The position numbers and the translations under genes are program-made. The notes under the pieces are model-generated. The model was not told the DNA's origin. It saw only the letters and a list, made by a program, of their open reading frames with translations, and did not search any database. 39,952 nucleotides of DNA, from positions 1-39,952 of the forward strand of contig SUVS01000027.1 of assembly GCA_015061885.1 (NCBI GenBank), written 5' to 3'. Below, in pieces: positions 9,076-16,567 of this stretch (position 1 is the stretch's first letter; each line of letters begins with the position of its first letter). This DNA comes from Lentisphaerota bacterium (GTDB lineage: Bacteria > Verrucomicrobiota > Lentisphaeria > Victivallales > Victivallaceae).

Positions 9076-9133
9076 AACTTACGGAAAACTTTCTTTTTAA
9101 ATTTTTATTGTATTACGGCAAAATAGTTGCATT

Positions 9134-9148
9134 TTGTATAAAATACAA
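9134..9148. promoter_or_regulatory. Candidate LysR operator in the divergent efflux/regulator gap
   Basis: TTGTATAAAATACAA is a perfect 15-bp palindrome (6-bp arms, 3-bp centre) fitting the T-N11-A pattern of LysR-family sites. It lies in the 117-bp gap between the efflux adaptor (minus) and the LysR gene (plus), 45 bp upstream of the regulator start, where such a regulator would control both itself and the pump. Binding by this regulator is inferred from position and symmetry only. Confidence 0.5.
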
Positions 9149-9192
9149 TATATTTATAACATTATCTTAATAGACGAAAGGTTATCAATATT

Positions 9193-10107
9193 ATGGCGAC
9201 ATTCCGCGAAATAGAAATTTTTTTGAAACTTGCCGAAGAACTGCACTTCGGCAAGACTGCCTTGCTTCTGGGCATAACCCAGGCGGCTTTGAGCAAGGAG
9301 ATCGGTAAACTGGAAAGCTCTCTGGATTGCCGGTTGTTTGACCGGTCAGATAAATGGAATATCCGCCTGACTGCCGCCGGAAAAGCCTACGCCGAAGAGG
9401 TGAAAAATCTGCCGGAACTCCTTGCCAGAGCCGATGAACATGCCCGCCGGGCGGCGCGGGGCGATCGGGGGATGCTTTCGATCTCGGTAGCCAACATGGT
9501 TTACGACTATCTGCATTTGGGGGGCATTTTGAAAAAGATGCACGAAAAATATCCCGCAGTAAAATTGCAGATACACGATTATCAGGGGACGCCTCACGTA
9601 TATAATCAGGTGCGGTCAGGCGAAGCAGATATAGGTTTTCTGGCAGTAAACAATCTGGTGGGGCTGGAAGAGCAGAATTTGCAGTATTTCAAATTGCTGG
9701 AGTTGCCTATATGTTTTGCCATACCCGCCAAACACCCGCTGGCATACAAAGAGGATCTGCGGGTCAGCGATTTGAAAAATTCTAACTTTATCCTGCCCTC
9801 GGCCAACCTTGTACCGTGGCTGCGGAAAAAGTTTGACGAGATCTTTTACAAACATTGCGGCACCTACCCTATCGTGGAAGTCGAAGCGCTGGGACTGCGG
9901 GCGACCCGGCAACTGGTATCGGCAGGGTTGGGGATTGGTTTAGTAGTGAAACCCGGCACTGTGGATGAAAGAGAAAATATTGTTTACCGCGAAGTTGATC
10001 TGATGATAAAACGCATAATAATAGCAGCATGGGATGAAAACAATCAGTCAAGAACGCTGAAAAACTTTTTAAAAATGCTAAAAAAAGGAACAAAACGCTG
10101 CGATTGA
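9193..10107 (+). CDS. LysR-family transcriptional regulator
   Basis: 304 residues, typical for the family. Residues about 3-60 form the winged helix-turn-helix (FREIEIFLKLAEELHFGKTA ... TQAALSKEIGKLE ... LFDR); residues about 90-295 form the periplasmic-binding-protein-like effector domain. It is divergent from the RND efflux operon, the classical arrangement for a LysR regulator of its neighbour, so it probably controls the pump in response to a small ligand. Only that positional argument supports the target. The 3' end is followed immediately by tandem repeat DNA. Confidence 0.88.
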   Translation: MATFREIEIFLKLAEELHFGKTALLLGITQAALSKEIGKLESSLDCRLFDRSDKWNIRLTAAGKAYAEEVKNLPELLARADEHARRAARGDRGMLSISVANMVYDYLHLGGILKKMHEKYPAVKLQIHDYQGTPHVYNQVRSGEADIGFLAVNNLVGLEEQNLQYFKLLELPICFAIPAKHPLAYKEDLRVSDLKNSNFILPSANLVPWLRKKFDEIFYKHCGTYPIVEVEALGLRATRQLVSAGLGIGLVVKPGTVDERENIVYREVDLMIKRIIIAAWDENNQSRTLKNFLKMLKKGTKRCD

Positions 10108-10120
10108 AAAGAGAAAAACA

Positions 10121-10500
10121 CAAGCACCAAGCGAAGCGAAGTGCGAATCCGGCGAGCGAAGCAAGCCGTGTAAAATGCAAGCACCAAGCGAAGCGAGGTG
10201 CGAATCCGGCGAGCGAAGCAAGCCGTGTAAAATGCAAGCACCAAGCGAAGCGAGGTGCGAATCCGGCGAGCGAAGCAAGCCGTGTAAAATGCAAGCACCA
10301 AGCAAAGCGAGGTGCGAGCCCGGCGAGCGAAGCAAGCCGTCCCGGCACCAGCCGGGTGTCTATCATGTAAGATGTGAGCACCAAGCAAAGCGAGGTGCGA
10401 ACCCGGCGAGCGAAGCAAGCCGTCCCGGCACCAGCCGGGTGTCTATCCCCCAGCAAAATCGCAAGCGGCGAGCGAAGCAAGCCGCGAGCCCCCGTCCGCC
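10121..10500. repeat. Tandem repeat array, 57-bp unit, downstream of the LysR gene
   Basis: Units begin at 10121, 10178, 10235 and 10292 (exact 57-bp spacing for the first three), then a longer unit of about 83 bp and another at about 10375. Each unit carries the core GCGAGCGAAGCAAGCCG; the later units add a 6-bp-arm palindrome CCCGGCACCAGCCGGG. A degenerate copy of the core recurs near 10467-10485. The period is a multiple of three and stop-free in several frames on both strands, which creates apparent repetitive ORFs; these have no start context and I regard them as spurious. The rest of the gap to 10638 shows no gene, only further GAGCGAA-type words. Confidence 0.85.
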
Positions 10501-10638
10501 AGCCGACAATTTTTGCGAAATAGCGTGCGGGCAGGTCGGGTTTTTACAATGAGCGAAAGAGGGAGTGTACCCCCGTACACGACCGAATGAGCGAAGCAGT
10601 AAAGGCCCGAGATGCCCCACGATATGAAGCAAAAAAGA

Positions 10639-10714
10639 TGGAGCCAGCTGCCGGAGTCGAACCGGCGACCTGGTGATTACAAGTCAACTGCTCTACCAAC
10701 TGAGCTAAGCTGGC
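10639..10714 (-). tRNA. tRNA-Thr (anticodon UGU)
   Basis: Read on the minus strand, a full cloverleaf of 76 nt with encoded CCA can be folded: 7-bp acceptor stem (GCCAGCT/AGCTGGC), D arm AGTTGGTA, anticodon loop CTTGTAA (anticodon TGT, reading ACA), T loop TTCGACT and a U discriminator. The anticodon stem GTTGA/TCACC has one U-C mismatch at positions 28-42; the other four pairs are intact. A TATAAT -10 element lies just upstream on the minus strand. Confidence 0.95.
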
Positions 10715-10733
10715 ACCTTTTGAAAGGAGTGTT

Positions 10734-10739
10734 ATTATA
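10734..10739 (-). promoter_or_regulatory. -10 element of the tRNA-Thr promoter
   Basis: Minus-strand TATAAT (plus-strand ATTATA) sits about 20 bp upstream of the tRNA 5' end. I see no good -35. Confidence 0.45.
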
Positions 10740-10770
10740 CAATACAGCTAAAATGGAAATTTGCAAACAT

Positions 10771-11424
10771 TCAGTTAAAAATTTCTGCATTTAATTGATT
10801 GAAAAAAGTTTTCATAAAAGCGGAGAGTTTTTGGGCACGGTGTTTACCGGGGGCAGTGAGCATTTTTTCCGGTAATTTTGAAAGTTTTACGAGATATTCC
10901 CGATACGCAGTATCTTCGGAAGAGTATGCGTTGCCTGCTAAAGCGTCTTGAGCGGAGTTGTGGAGTTTGGCACCGGCTTTGGCGGCGAACATGAAAGCTC
11001 TGGCAATGCCGACGGCGCCGAGGCTGTCGAGTTTGTCGGCATCGTAAAGGATTTTGGCTTCGATGGTTTGGGGTGCGTCGCCGGATCGGAATCGGTGCTG
11101 ACTGATGGCTTGTGCTACATGGTCGGCGATTTCCTGCGATGTGTATTGAATGAGGAAGTCGCGTGCGATGGCGGCCCCGGCGGCGGCGTGATCAATGGAG
11201 CCTTTGCTTTGGAATTCCTGCGGTCGTGCCACATCGTGGAGGATGGCGGCCAGATGAACGACGGTGCGGTCAGCTTCGGGTATTTCGCGGCATAAAGCGA
11301 GGGCGTGTTTTACGACGCGGCAGGTATGATCGAAGTCATGACCGTCGGAAAAGCCGGAGTGGAGAGCATTTTTTATGAAATTCTCTGATAATTCAATAAG
11401 GTTGCACACTTGCAATAACTCCAT
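10771..11424 (-). CDS. HD-domain phosphohydrolase
   Basis: 217 residues. The HD-superfamily metal ligands are visible: H33 (DFDHTCRV), H63-D64 (AILHDVAR), a DHAAAG histidine and D130/D133 (DADKLDSLG). Size and motif spacing resemble the YedJ/YpgQ-type small HD proteins, which hydrolyse nucleotides or other phosphomonoesters; the substrate here is not deducible. It is a cytoplasmic single-domain protein with no signal peptide. It is transcribed away from the following FAH gene and towards the tRNA. Confidence 0.85.
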   Translation of the reverse strand: MELLQVCNLIELSENFIKNALHSGFSDGHDFDHTCRVVKHALALCREIPEADRTVVHLAAILHDVARPQEFQSKGSIDHAAAGAAIARDFLIQYTSQEIADHVAQAISQHRFRSGDAPQTIEAKILYDADKLDSLGAVGIARAFMFAAKAGAKLHNSAQDALAGNAYSSEDTAYREYLVKLSKLPEKMLTAPGKHRAQKLSAFMKTFFNQLNAEIFN

Positions 11425-11450
11425 TTTATGTTACATTATGTGTTGTCCGA

Positions 11451-11504
11451 ATTTTGTAAAAAATCAAAGTACGGTGGCACATCGCGGGCAAATTCAAGCC
11501 TTGC
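11451..11504 (+). repeat. 54-bp dispersed repeat, copy 1
   Basis: This 54-bp block recurs at 12868-12921 with one difference (53/54). A short inverted match to its left end, TTCACAAAATTT, occurs at 11627-11638, so copy 1 could be the left end of a roughly 190-bp MITE-like unit (11450-11638). The rest of the 281-bp gap holds the FAH promoter and no gene. Confidence 0.75.
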
Positions 11505-11562
11505 AAAACGCGACATTGCCTCACGCTGTATCCACCGTCGGCAAGCTATGATATGGGAGTTT

Positions 11563-11591
11563 TTGACAAATCATAACTTGTGTGATATATT
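11563..11591 (+). promoter_or_regulatory. Strong sigma-70-type promoter of the FAH gene
   Basis: TTGACA (11563-11568), a 17-bp spacer and TATATT (11586-11591), 115 bp before the FAH-family start. Confidence 0.65.
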
Positions 11592-11705
11592 TATGAACTA
11601 TGTTCAATATAAATCAGCACAACAGTTTCACAAAATTTGGGTCTTTACCACATTATAAGATAATGTTGAAAGAGATAAAAACAAATCTTTAACGGGAAAA
11701 AGAGT

Positions 11706-12368
11706 ATGTTTATTGATGTAGATGGCGTAAAAAGTCCCGCCGGGAGGGTATTTTGCATCGGGTGCAATTACGCTGAACATGTGCGGGAACTGCACGGATT
11801 TGAGGAAATTCCGCCGGTGGTGTTTATGAAACCCGCGGAGGCGTTGACCGCTCCCGGAACGGCAGTTGCTCCGCCTGCGGGATATACGGATCAGTTTGAT
11901 TACGAAACAGAATTGGTTTTTATGCTCGGCAAAAGCGGCAGGGCGTTGACTGAAGATGAGGCGGCAAGTTTTATTGCGGCAATCGGGATCGGGTGCGATC
12001 TGACATTGCGAACTTTGCAGAAGAATCTGCGAGCCAAGGCGTTGCCGTGGGAGTGCAGCAAAGCGTTTGAAAATTCTGCTCCGCTGGGAGTGCTGCATAA
12101 GTTTGATCCGGCGGTGGATAAACTTGACGGGTTGACATTCTGCGGTAAAATCAATGGCGAGATCCGTCAGCAGGGGAACAGTAAAGATATGATTTACCCG
12201 GTCAAACGGTTGATCGTGGAATTGTCAAAATATTGGGTGCTGAAACCTGGAGATTTGATATTCAGCGGGACTCCGCAGGGAGTTGGAGCATTGAATGACG
12301 GCGATAAAATAGAACTTATAGATCATAGAAACCAAAGTTATGTATGGGGAGTAGAGTATGTGCAGTAA
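11706..12368 (+). CDS. Fumarylacetoacetate hydrolase (FAH) family protein, acylpyruvase-like
   Basis: 220 residues, the length of the short FAHD1/YcgM-type members that cleave or decarboxylate acylpyruvates and oxaloacetate. Conserved segments are IGCNYAEHV near the N-terminus, VFMKP, the metal-ligand region FDYETELVF, GCDLTLR, the catalytic-lid-like KAFENSAPLG and the C-terminal GTPQGVG loop. Its precise substrate cannot be told from sequence. The last 11 bases overlap the start of the deaminase gene, so the two are translationally coupled. Confidence 0.88.
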   Translation: MFIDVDGVKSPAGRVFCIGCNYAEHVRELHGFEEIPPVVFMKPAEALTAPGTAVAPPAGYTDQFDYETELVFMLGKSGRALTEDEAASFIAAIGIGCDLTLRTLQKNLRAKALPWECSKAFENSAPLGVLHKFDPAVDKLDGLTFCGKINGEIRQQGNSKDMIYPVKRLIVELSKYWVLKPGDLIFSGTPQGVGALNDGDKIELIDHRNQSYVWGVEYVQ

Positions 12369-12858
12369 TTGCGGAAGTGAAAAATCTGCCGAAAATCCGG
12401 CAGTAAACGCCGGACGCCCGGATTGGGATCACTATTTTATGAGTATAGCCGAAGTTGCCGCCAGCCGGAGCAACTGCAGCCGCCGTCATGTGGCGGCGGT
12501 ACTGGTCAAAGACAAACGCATTATTTCCACGGGTTACAACGGCACTCCGCGCGGGATAAAAAACTGCAACGAAGGCGGCTGCCCGCGCTGCAACAGCAAT
12601 GTACCTTCCGGCGAAGGATTGACCGAGTGTCTGTGCTGTCATGCCGAGGAAAACAGTATCGTACAGGCGGCATATCACGGTATTGCAGTGGCCGGAGCAA
12701 CGATTTATACTACTTACAGCCCCTGCCTGCTCTGTTCCAAGATGATAATCAATGCGGGAATCAGAGAGGTGGTTTACAAACAGCGTTACAGCATTGACTC
12801 AACCTCGATGCGTCTGCTGGCAGAAGCCGGAGTAAAGGTACGGGCACTGGAAGAATAA
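12358..12858 (+). CDS. dCMP deaminase-like cytidine/deoxycytidylate deaminase
   Basis: 166 residues with the zinc-dependent deaminase signature H95-A-E97 and P122-C-x-x-C126, plus NGTPRG and the Cys-rich insertion (C70, C75, C78, C91, C93) characteristic of dCMP deaminases of the ComEB type. Expected reaction: dCMP to dUMP, supplying thymidylate synthesis. The start at ATG 12358 overlaps the FAH gene by 11 bp; a shorter start at Met28 would remove the N-terminal CSNC and the RPDWDHYF segment, which is normally conserved, so the longer form is preferred. Confidence 0.88.
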   Translation: MCSNCGSEKSAENPAVNAGRPDWDHYFMSIAEVAASRSNCSRRHVAAVLVKDKRIISTGYNGTPRGIKNCNEGGCPRCNSNVPSGEGLTECLCCHAEENSIVQAAYHGIAVAGATIYTTYSPCLLCSKMIINAGIREVVYKQRYSIDSTSMRLLAEAGVKVRALEE

Positions 12859-12867
12859 TTGTCATAA

Positions 12868-12921
12868 ATTTTGTGAAAAATCAAAGTACGGTGGCACATC
12901 GCGGGCAAATTCAAGCCTTGC
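12868..12921 (+). repeat. 54-bp dispersed repeat, copy 2
   Basis: 53/54 identical to 11451-11504, same orientation. It begins ten bases after the deaminase stop codon, and its extended left end AAATTTTGTGAA (12866-12877) is the exact reverse complement of TTCACAAAATTT at 11627-11638. Confidence 0.75.
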
Positions 12922-13010
12922 TGCGGCACTGTTCCCCGGTCGGGTACAAAAAGTATCGAAATTAACACAGTAAATCCTTAAACCATTTTTCTAAATATAA
13001 AGGAATGATT

Positions 13011-13874
13011 ATGAGTAAGTTGCGAGTAATGAGCGTAATGGCTCATCAGGATGATTTTGAATTTGAAGCCGCCGGTCTTTTTCTGCGTTTGCGTGAATAT
13101 TACGGCGACGATGTGGAGCTGAAAATTCTGACCACCAGTACCGGTGTGAGCGGACACCATATCATCGGGCCGGACGAAACGATCCGCATCCGCGAAGCCG
13201 AAGCCATTGCCAGTGCCAATGTGGTGGGTGCTGAATACGAAAACCTCCGCCAGCTCGACGGAACTCATGTAGCGGCACAGGTCTTTTGCGACCGCAATAT
13301 GCTCGGCGGTTTGTGGAACGCCATCCGGGCATTTGCACCGGACTATATCGTAGCACCGCCGGTGGTGACCAATCCGCTGGCAGGTATCCATATTGACCAT
13401 CAGCATACTGCCGAAGCAGTGCGTCTGGTGGCGTATCAGCTGGGAGTACCCAACGCGTACCCGACGATGTATGCACCTCGCGTACAGCGTTTTCCGGTGC
13501 CGACGATCCTGAACTGCCCGGATGCTTACTGCAAAGAAGCCATGTGGCACTTCGGTGTGGATTGCGACAGCGTCCGCGAAGGCAAGATCAGTATGCTGCT
13601 CAAACATAAATCGCAGGTTTGCGAATGGCTGCCGTTTGTGAACAACCTCAACAATACCGATCCGGAACTGGGCAGCGGCGAAGCATGGAACGAAACAGAT
13701 TGGCGTAACAACCTCAATAAACGCGTGGAAGCAGTCAACCGGCGTCACGGTTTTGCCGATAATACCTTCCGTGAATACTTTGCTGTGACCCGCTGGGGTT
13801 ATGTACCGCCGGCAGAAAAAGTTCAGAAAGATTTCCCCTTCCTGTTCTGGAACAAAGATAATCCGCTGGCATAA
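13011..13874 (+). CDS. PIG-L / LmbE-like zinc N-deacetylase
   Basis: 287 residues. The metal motif is AHQDD at residues 11-15 (a variant of the family AHPDD) with the second histidine pair in HIDHQH (H127, H130). Family members remove acetyl groups from N-acetylglucosaminyl conjugates; the substrate here is unknown. The start at 13011 is preferred over ATG 13005 because the AAGGA motif (about 13000-13004) is then 6 bases away instead of touching. It is cytoplasmic, with no signal peptide. The gene is followed 23 bp later by a MITE-like element whose first hairpin can act as its terminator. Confidence 0.87.
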   Translation: MSKLRVMSVMAHQDDFEFEAAGLFLRLREYYGDDVELKILTTSTGVSGHHIIGPDETIRIREAEAIASANVVGAEYENLRQLDGTHVAAQVFCDRNMLGGLWNAIRAFAPDYIVAPPVVTNPLAGIHIDHQHTAEAVRLVAYQLGVPNAYPTMYAPRVQRFPVPTILNCPDAYCKEAMWHFGVDCDSVREGKISMLLKHKSQVCEWLPFVNNLNNTDPELGSGEAWNETDWRNNLNKRVEAVNRRHGFADNTFREYFAVTRWGYVPPAEKVQKDFPFLFWNKDNPLA

Positions 13875-13897
13875 TATCTTTTTCCCAACCTTTTCCC

Positions 13898-14430
13898 GGG
13901 GCTGTTGCAAAAACTCAAAATTTTGCAATAGCCTTTTTTATATTTTTTTCCTTCAACACCTATAAATAAACACCATTATTCCCGCCATATATTGTCTATT
14001 GCTCAAACAATTTGTTTGAGCAATAATTTATGCAATGTTGTTTTTGTGCGGCTTAACTTATCAACTTATTCGATATGATAGACCTTGCACATCCCAAGGG
14101 GGCATTGCATTGTCCCCTTGGAACCCCTTGCCCGGTCGGCAGCAATATCCAGTGCGAGTTACCTGGCGGTTTTTAATTAGAGCGGCGGCATACGGTGCCT
14201 TAACCACCGCTGACGCGGTGCCCTCAAACGCCGGGAGCTTCGCTTAACACCGGAGATGCTTCGCAGAACATTTCCGCTCGGTTTGCCGGAATTTATCCGG
14301 CAAACTGCCTTCCCATGCGTTCGCGGCTTGCCACGCCGTATTGTAATGAAGGCGGGCCCTGACCGCCCTATCGCGGCGTGCCGCCGCGTGTGCTGTTGGC
14401 AAACAACATCAACAGTTTTGCAACAGCCCC
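13898..14430. mobile_element. MITE-like element, copy 1 (533 bp)
   Basis: Outer ends are GGGGCTGTTGCAAAA (13898-13912) and TTTTGCAACAGCCCC (14416-14430), a perfect 15-bp terminal inverted repeat resembling ends of IS5-like elements. It contains no credible ORF. A second, shorter copy with the same ends and similar interior lies at 39470-39855. Interior features are a palindrome with 11-bp arms, TTGCTCAAACA / TGTTTGAGCAA (13999-14009 / 14013-14023), and a GC-rich segment with CCGCTGACGCGGTG. Copy 1 has extra interior segments absent from copy 2. I see no clear target-site duplication. It fills most of the 660-bp gap before the ThuA-like gene. Confidence 0.7.
13900..13939 (+). terminator. Intrinsic terminator at the left end of MITE copy 1
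   Basis: 13-bp stem (13900-13912 with 13921-13933, one G-U pair), 8-nt loop and six T. It lies 25 bp after the PIG-L stop. Confidence 0.8.
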
Positions 14431-14469
14431 AACTTATTTTAAATGCCGTTTTTTTTACGCCTTTGCGGG

Positions 14470-14497
14470 TTGAATTTATTTTTTGATGTGGTATAAT
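14470..14497 (+). promoter_or_regulatory. Promoter of the ThuA-like gene
   Basis: TTGAAT (14470-14475), a 16-bp spacer and a perfect TATAAT (14492-14497), 38 bp before the start codon, with an AAGAGG ribosome-binding site at about 14521-14526. Confidence 0.65.
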
Positions 14498-14534
14498 ATC
14501 TTTCAGTACAAATTCAATTCAAAGAGGTTTTATT

Positions 14535-15194
14535 ATGGCTGTTTACTTTTTTGCTGACGACCACTTCGGCAACCACCCCGGAAAAAATATTTTTAAGCAT
14601 CTTCCGCCGGAACTCCGCGAGCGTATAACTTTTGTTGAAAATGACTTTTCACTGCTTGAGTCCGGCAAATGGCTCGAAGACTGCGAATTGCTCATACTTA
14701 ACATCATCGGTGATACATGCAATCTGCCGCACGCCGGAAAAAATGCCGAAAAAGCACTAAAGCAATGGTGCGAACAAGGCGGCAATGCCCTGCTTCTGCA
14801 CGGTTCCAGTGCCGCATTCTGGCAGTGGGATTGGTGGCGGCAGATCGTCGGATTGCGTTGGGTCAGACCCAATGATCCGGATAATGTGGCAAAATCCACC
14901 CATCCGAAAAAGCCCTTTTCTCTGCGAGTTTGCAAAAGCCGCCATCCATTGAGCAGCAAACTGGTGCCGTTTGAACTGGATACCGACGAAATTTATATTG
15001 AACTGGAACAGGTATCACCGATAATGACCCTTATGGATACATTTATTGAAGAAGGAGTTTATCCGCAGTGTTTTGAAACTGTTACGCCGTGGAACGGAAA
15101 ATTTGTAAGTTTCCTGCCCGGACACTTTACTCATGCTACCGGCAATGAGCAGTTGATTGCAAACATTGCTGAAATCATAAAGTATTTGCTGTAA
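14535..15194 (+). CDS. ThuA-like (class I glutamine amidotransferase-like fold) protein
   Basis: 219 residues. The central LLLHGSSAAFW turn, the LDTDEIY segment and the terminal pattern GKFVSFLPGHFTHATGNEQL match the trehalose-utilisation ThuA family, which adopts a glutamine-amidotransferase-like fold without the catalytic triad of true amidotransferases. In relatives it is linked to sugar metabolism. Molecular function is not established for the family and I do not assign one. It is cytoplasmic, has a good promoter, and could be co-transcribed with the aminotransferase 158 bp downstream. Confidence 0.7.
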   Translation: MAVYFFADDHFGNHPGKNIFKHLPPELRERITFVENDFSLLESGKWLEDCELLILNIIGDTCNLPHAGKNAEKALKQWCEQGGNALLLHGSSAAFWQWDWWRQIVGLRWVRPNDPDNVAKSTHPKKPFSLRVCKSRHPLSSKLVPFELDTDEIYIELEQVSPIMTLMDTFIEEGVYPQCFETVTPWNGKFVSFLPGHFTHATGNEQLIANIAEIIKYLL

Positions 15195-15352
15195 TATCAA
15201 GCTGAAACATCGGTTTTAAAATATATTTTATGCCGTATTTTCGGAGTTGTATTGTAAAAAATCAGTATAATCGGTTGAACCGCCTGATACATCAAGGTAT
15301 ATTTAACCACCCGAAACAGAATTCAGAAAAACCGCTATACCGGGAGGTGTTT

Positions 15353-16567
15353 ATGTTGTCCAACAGCGAATATTACCAGTTACTTGATGATTTTATTCCG
15401 TGGGGGTCAAGCACTTGCAGTAAACATGCCGTACTTGTTCCCGAAGAACCCGCTGTGATCGTGCGCGGCAAAGGATGCCGGGTCTGGGATGCCGACGGCA
15501 GAGAATTTATTGATTACCGCAATGCTTTAGGGCCGATTTCGCTGGGATACTGCTATCCGGCAGTGGACGAAGCCATCCGCAAACAGCTTGCCGATGGTAT
15601 CCTTTTCGGGCATCCGCATATACTTGAAGCCGAAACGGCTGAACTCTTTTGCAGTATTGTGCCGTGTGCCGAAAAAGCCCGTTTTCTGAAAACCGGCGGC
15701 GAAGCGGCGGCCGCCGCGATCAAGATCGCCAGAGCGGCAACCGGCCGTGATCATGTGATTCAGATCGGGTATAACGGTTGGCTCAACAGCATGGGTTCCG
15801 GAGCGTTGGCACTGCCGGGGCGTCCGGCACCGCGTAATCTGCCGGGCATACCGCAGGGATTTTCGGACTTGCATCATACGGCAGCGTGGAATGACCGGGC
15901 TGCATTGGAAAATTATGCCATTGATTATTCCGGCAAGATAGCAGCTGTGATCGTGGCGGCAGACTACCGGAATATGGAAGCGGGCAGAACATTCTACCCC
16001 TATTTGCGTGAATTTGCCGACCGCATCGGAGCTTTGCTGATTTTTGACGAAATCGTTACCGGGTTCCGCATGGCAACCGGCGGGGTTCAGGAGTATTTCG
16101 GTGTTACACCGGATCTGGCAGTTTTTGCCAAAGCTATTGCCAACGGTATGCCGCTTTCGGTATATTGCGGCAAAGCTGAATATATGAATGTGCTGAAAGA
16201 TGCTATCGTATCAAGCACTTACGCCGGAGATGCCTTGAGTCTGGCGGCGGCTAAAGCGGTCATGCAAGTATATAAGACCGAACCGGTTATCGAACACCTC
16301 TGGAGTACGGCTCAACAGCTCTGGGGCGGCTTCAACGCTCTGGCAAAAAAATACAATATGCCAATATCAGTACCCGAACCGATCACCCCGATCGCCCGTT
16401 TTGTTTACGGCGAAAGCGATATTGAAGATTTCCGCAACCGTTTCCGCCGCGGCTGTTATGCCAACGGCATAAGTTTTTATGAAGGCGGTTATGTGAACTA
16501 TTCGCACCATGCAGAAGATATAGCCGAAACGCTGGAAAAGGTCGAAAACGTATTCCGGAGTTTGTAA
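15353..16567 (+). CDS. Class III PLP-dependent aminotransferase (glutamate-1-semialdehyde aminomutase-like)
   Basis: 404 residues from ATG 15353, which has a strong ribosome-binding site (GGGAGGTG, about 15342-15349); the frame is open back to 15230 but those 41 residues are unlike the family. PLP-site features are D232-E233 in DEIVTGFR and lysine K260 in AKAIANGMPL. It is closest in style to glutamate-1-semialdehyde 2,1-aminomutases, including the AYGG-like YCGK after the lysine. However, the sugar-catabolic neighbourhood and missing hem partners mean it may act on another amino or keto substrate. Its stop codon directly abuts the stop of the opposing regulator gene. Confidence 0.85.
   Translation: MLSNSEYYQLLDDFIPWGSSTCSKHAVLVPEEPAVIVRGKGCRVWDADGREFIDYRNALGPISLGYCYPAVDEAIRKQLADGILFGHPHILEAETAELFCSIVPCAEKARFLKTGGEAAAAAIKIARAATGRDHVIQIGYNGWLNSMGSGALALPGRPAPRNLPGIPQGFSDLHHTAAWNDRAALENYAIDYSGKIAAVIVAADYRNMEAGRTFYPYLREFADRIGALLIFDEIVTGFRMATGGVQEYFGVTPDLAVFAKAIANGMPLSVYCGKAEYMNVLKDAIVSSTYAGDALSLAAAKAVMQVYKTEPVIEHLWSTAQQLWGGFNALAKKYNMPISVPEPITPIARFVYGESDIEDFRNRFRRGCYANGISFYEGGYVNYSHHAEDIAETLEKVENVFRSL

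Noticed and set aside
10121-10500. Possible CRISPR array
   Set aside because: Units are contiguous tandem copies without unique spacers, and no cas gene is in the window.
10104-10552. Several overlapping repetitive ORFs on both strands over the 57-bp repeats
   Set aside because: They arise because the repeat period is a multiple of three and contains no stops. There is no ribosome-binding site, no domain, and frames on both strands look equally good.
12978-13928. Minus-strand ORF of 316 codons over the PIG-L gene
   Set aside because: It is the antisense of a well-supported deacetylase and shows no family features.
14035-14486. Short ORFs inside MITE copy 1
   Set aside because: They are not conserved in copy 2 and have no ribosome-binding site. 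No transposase motif was found.
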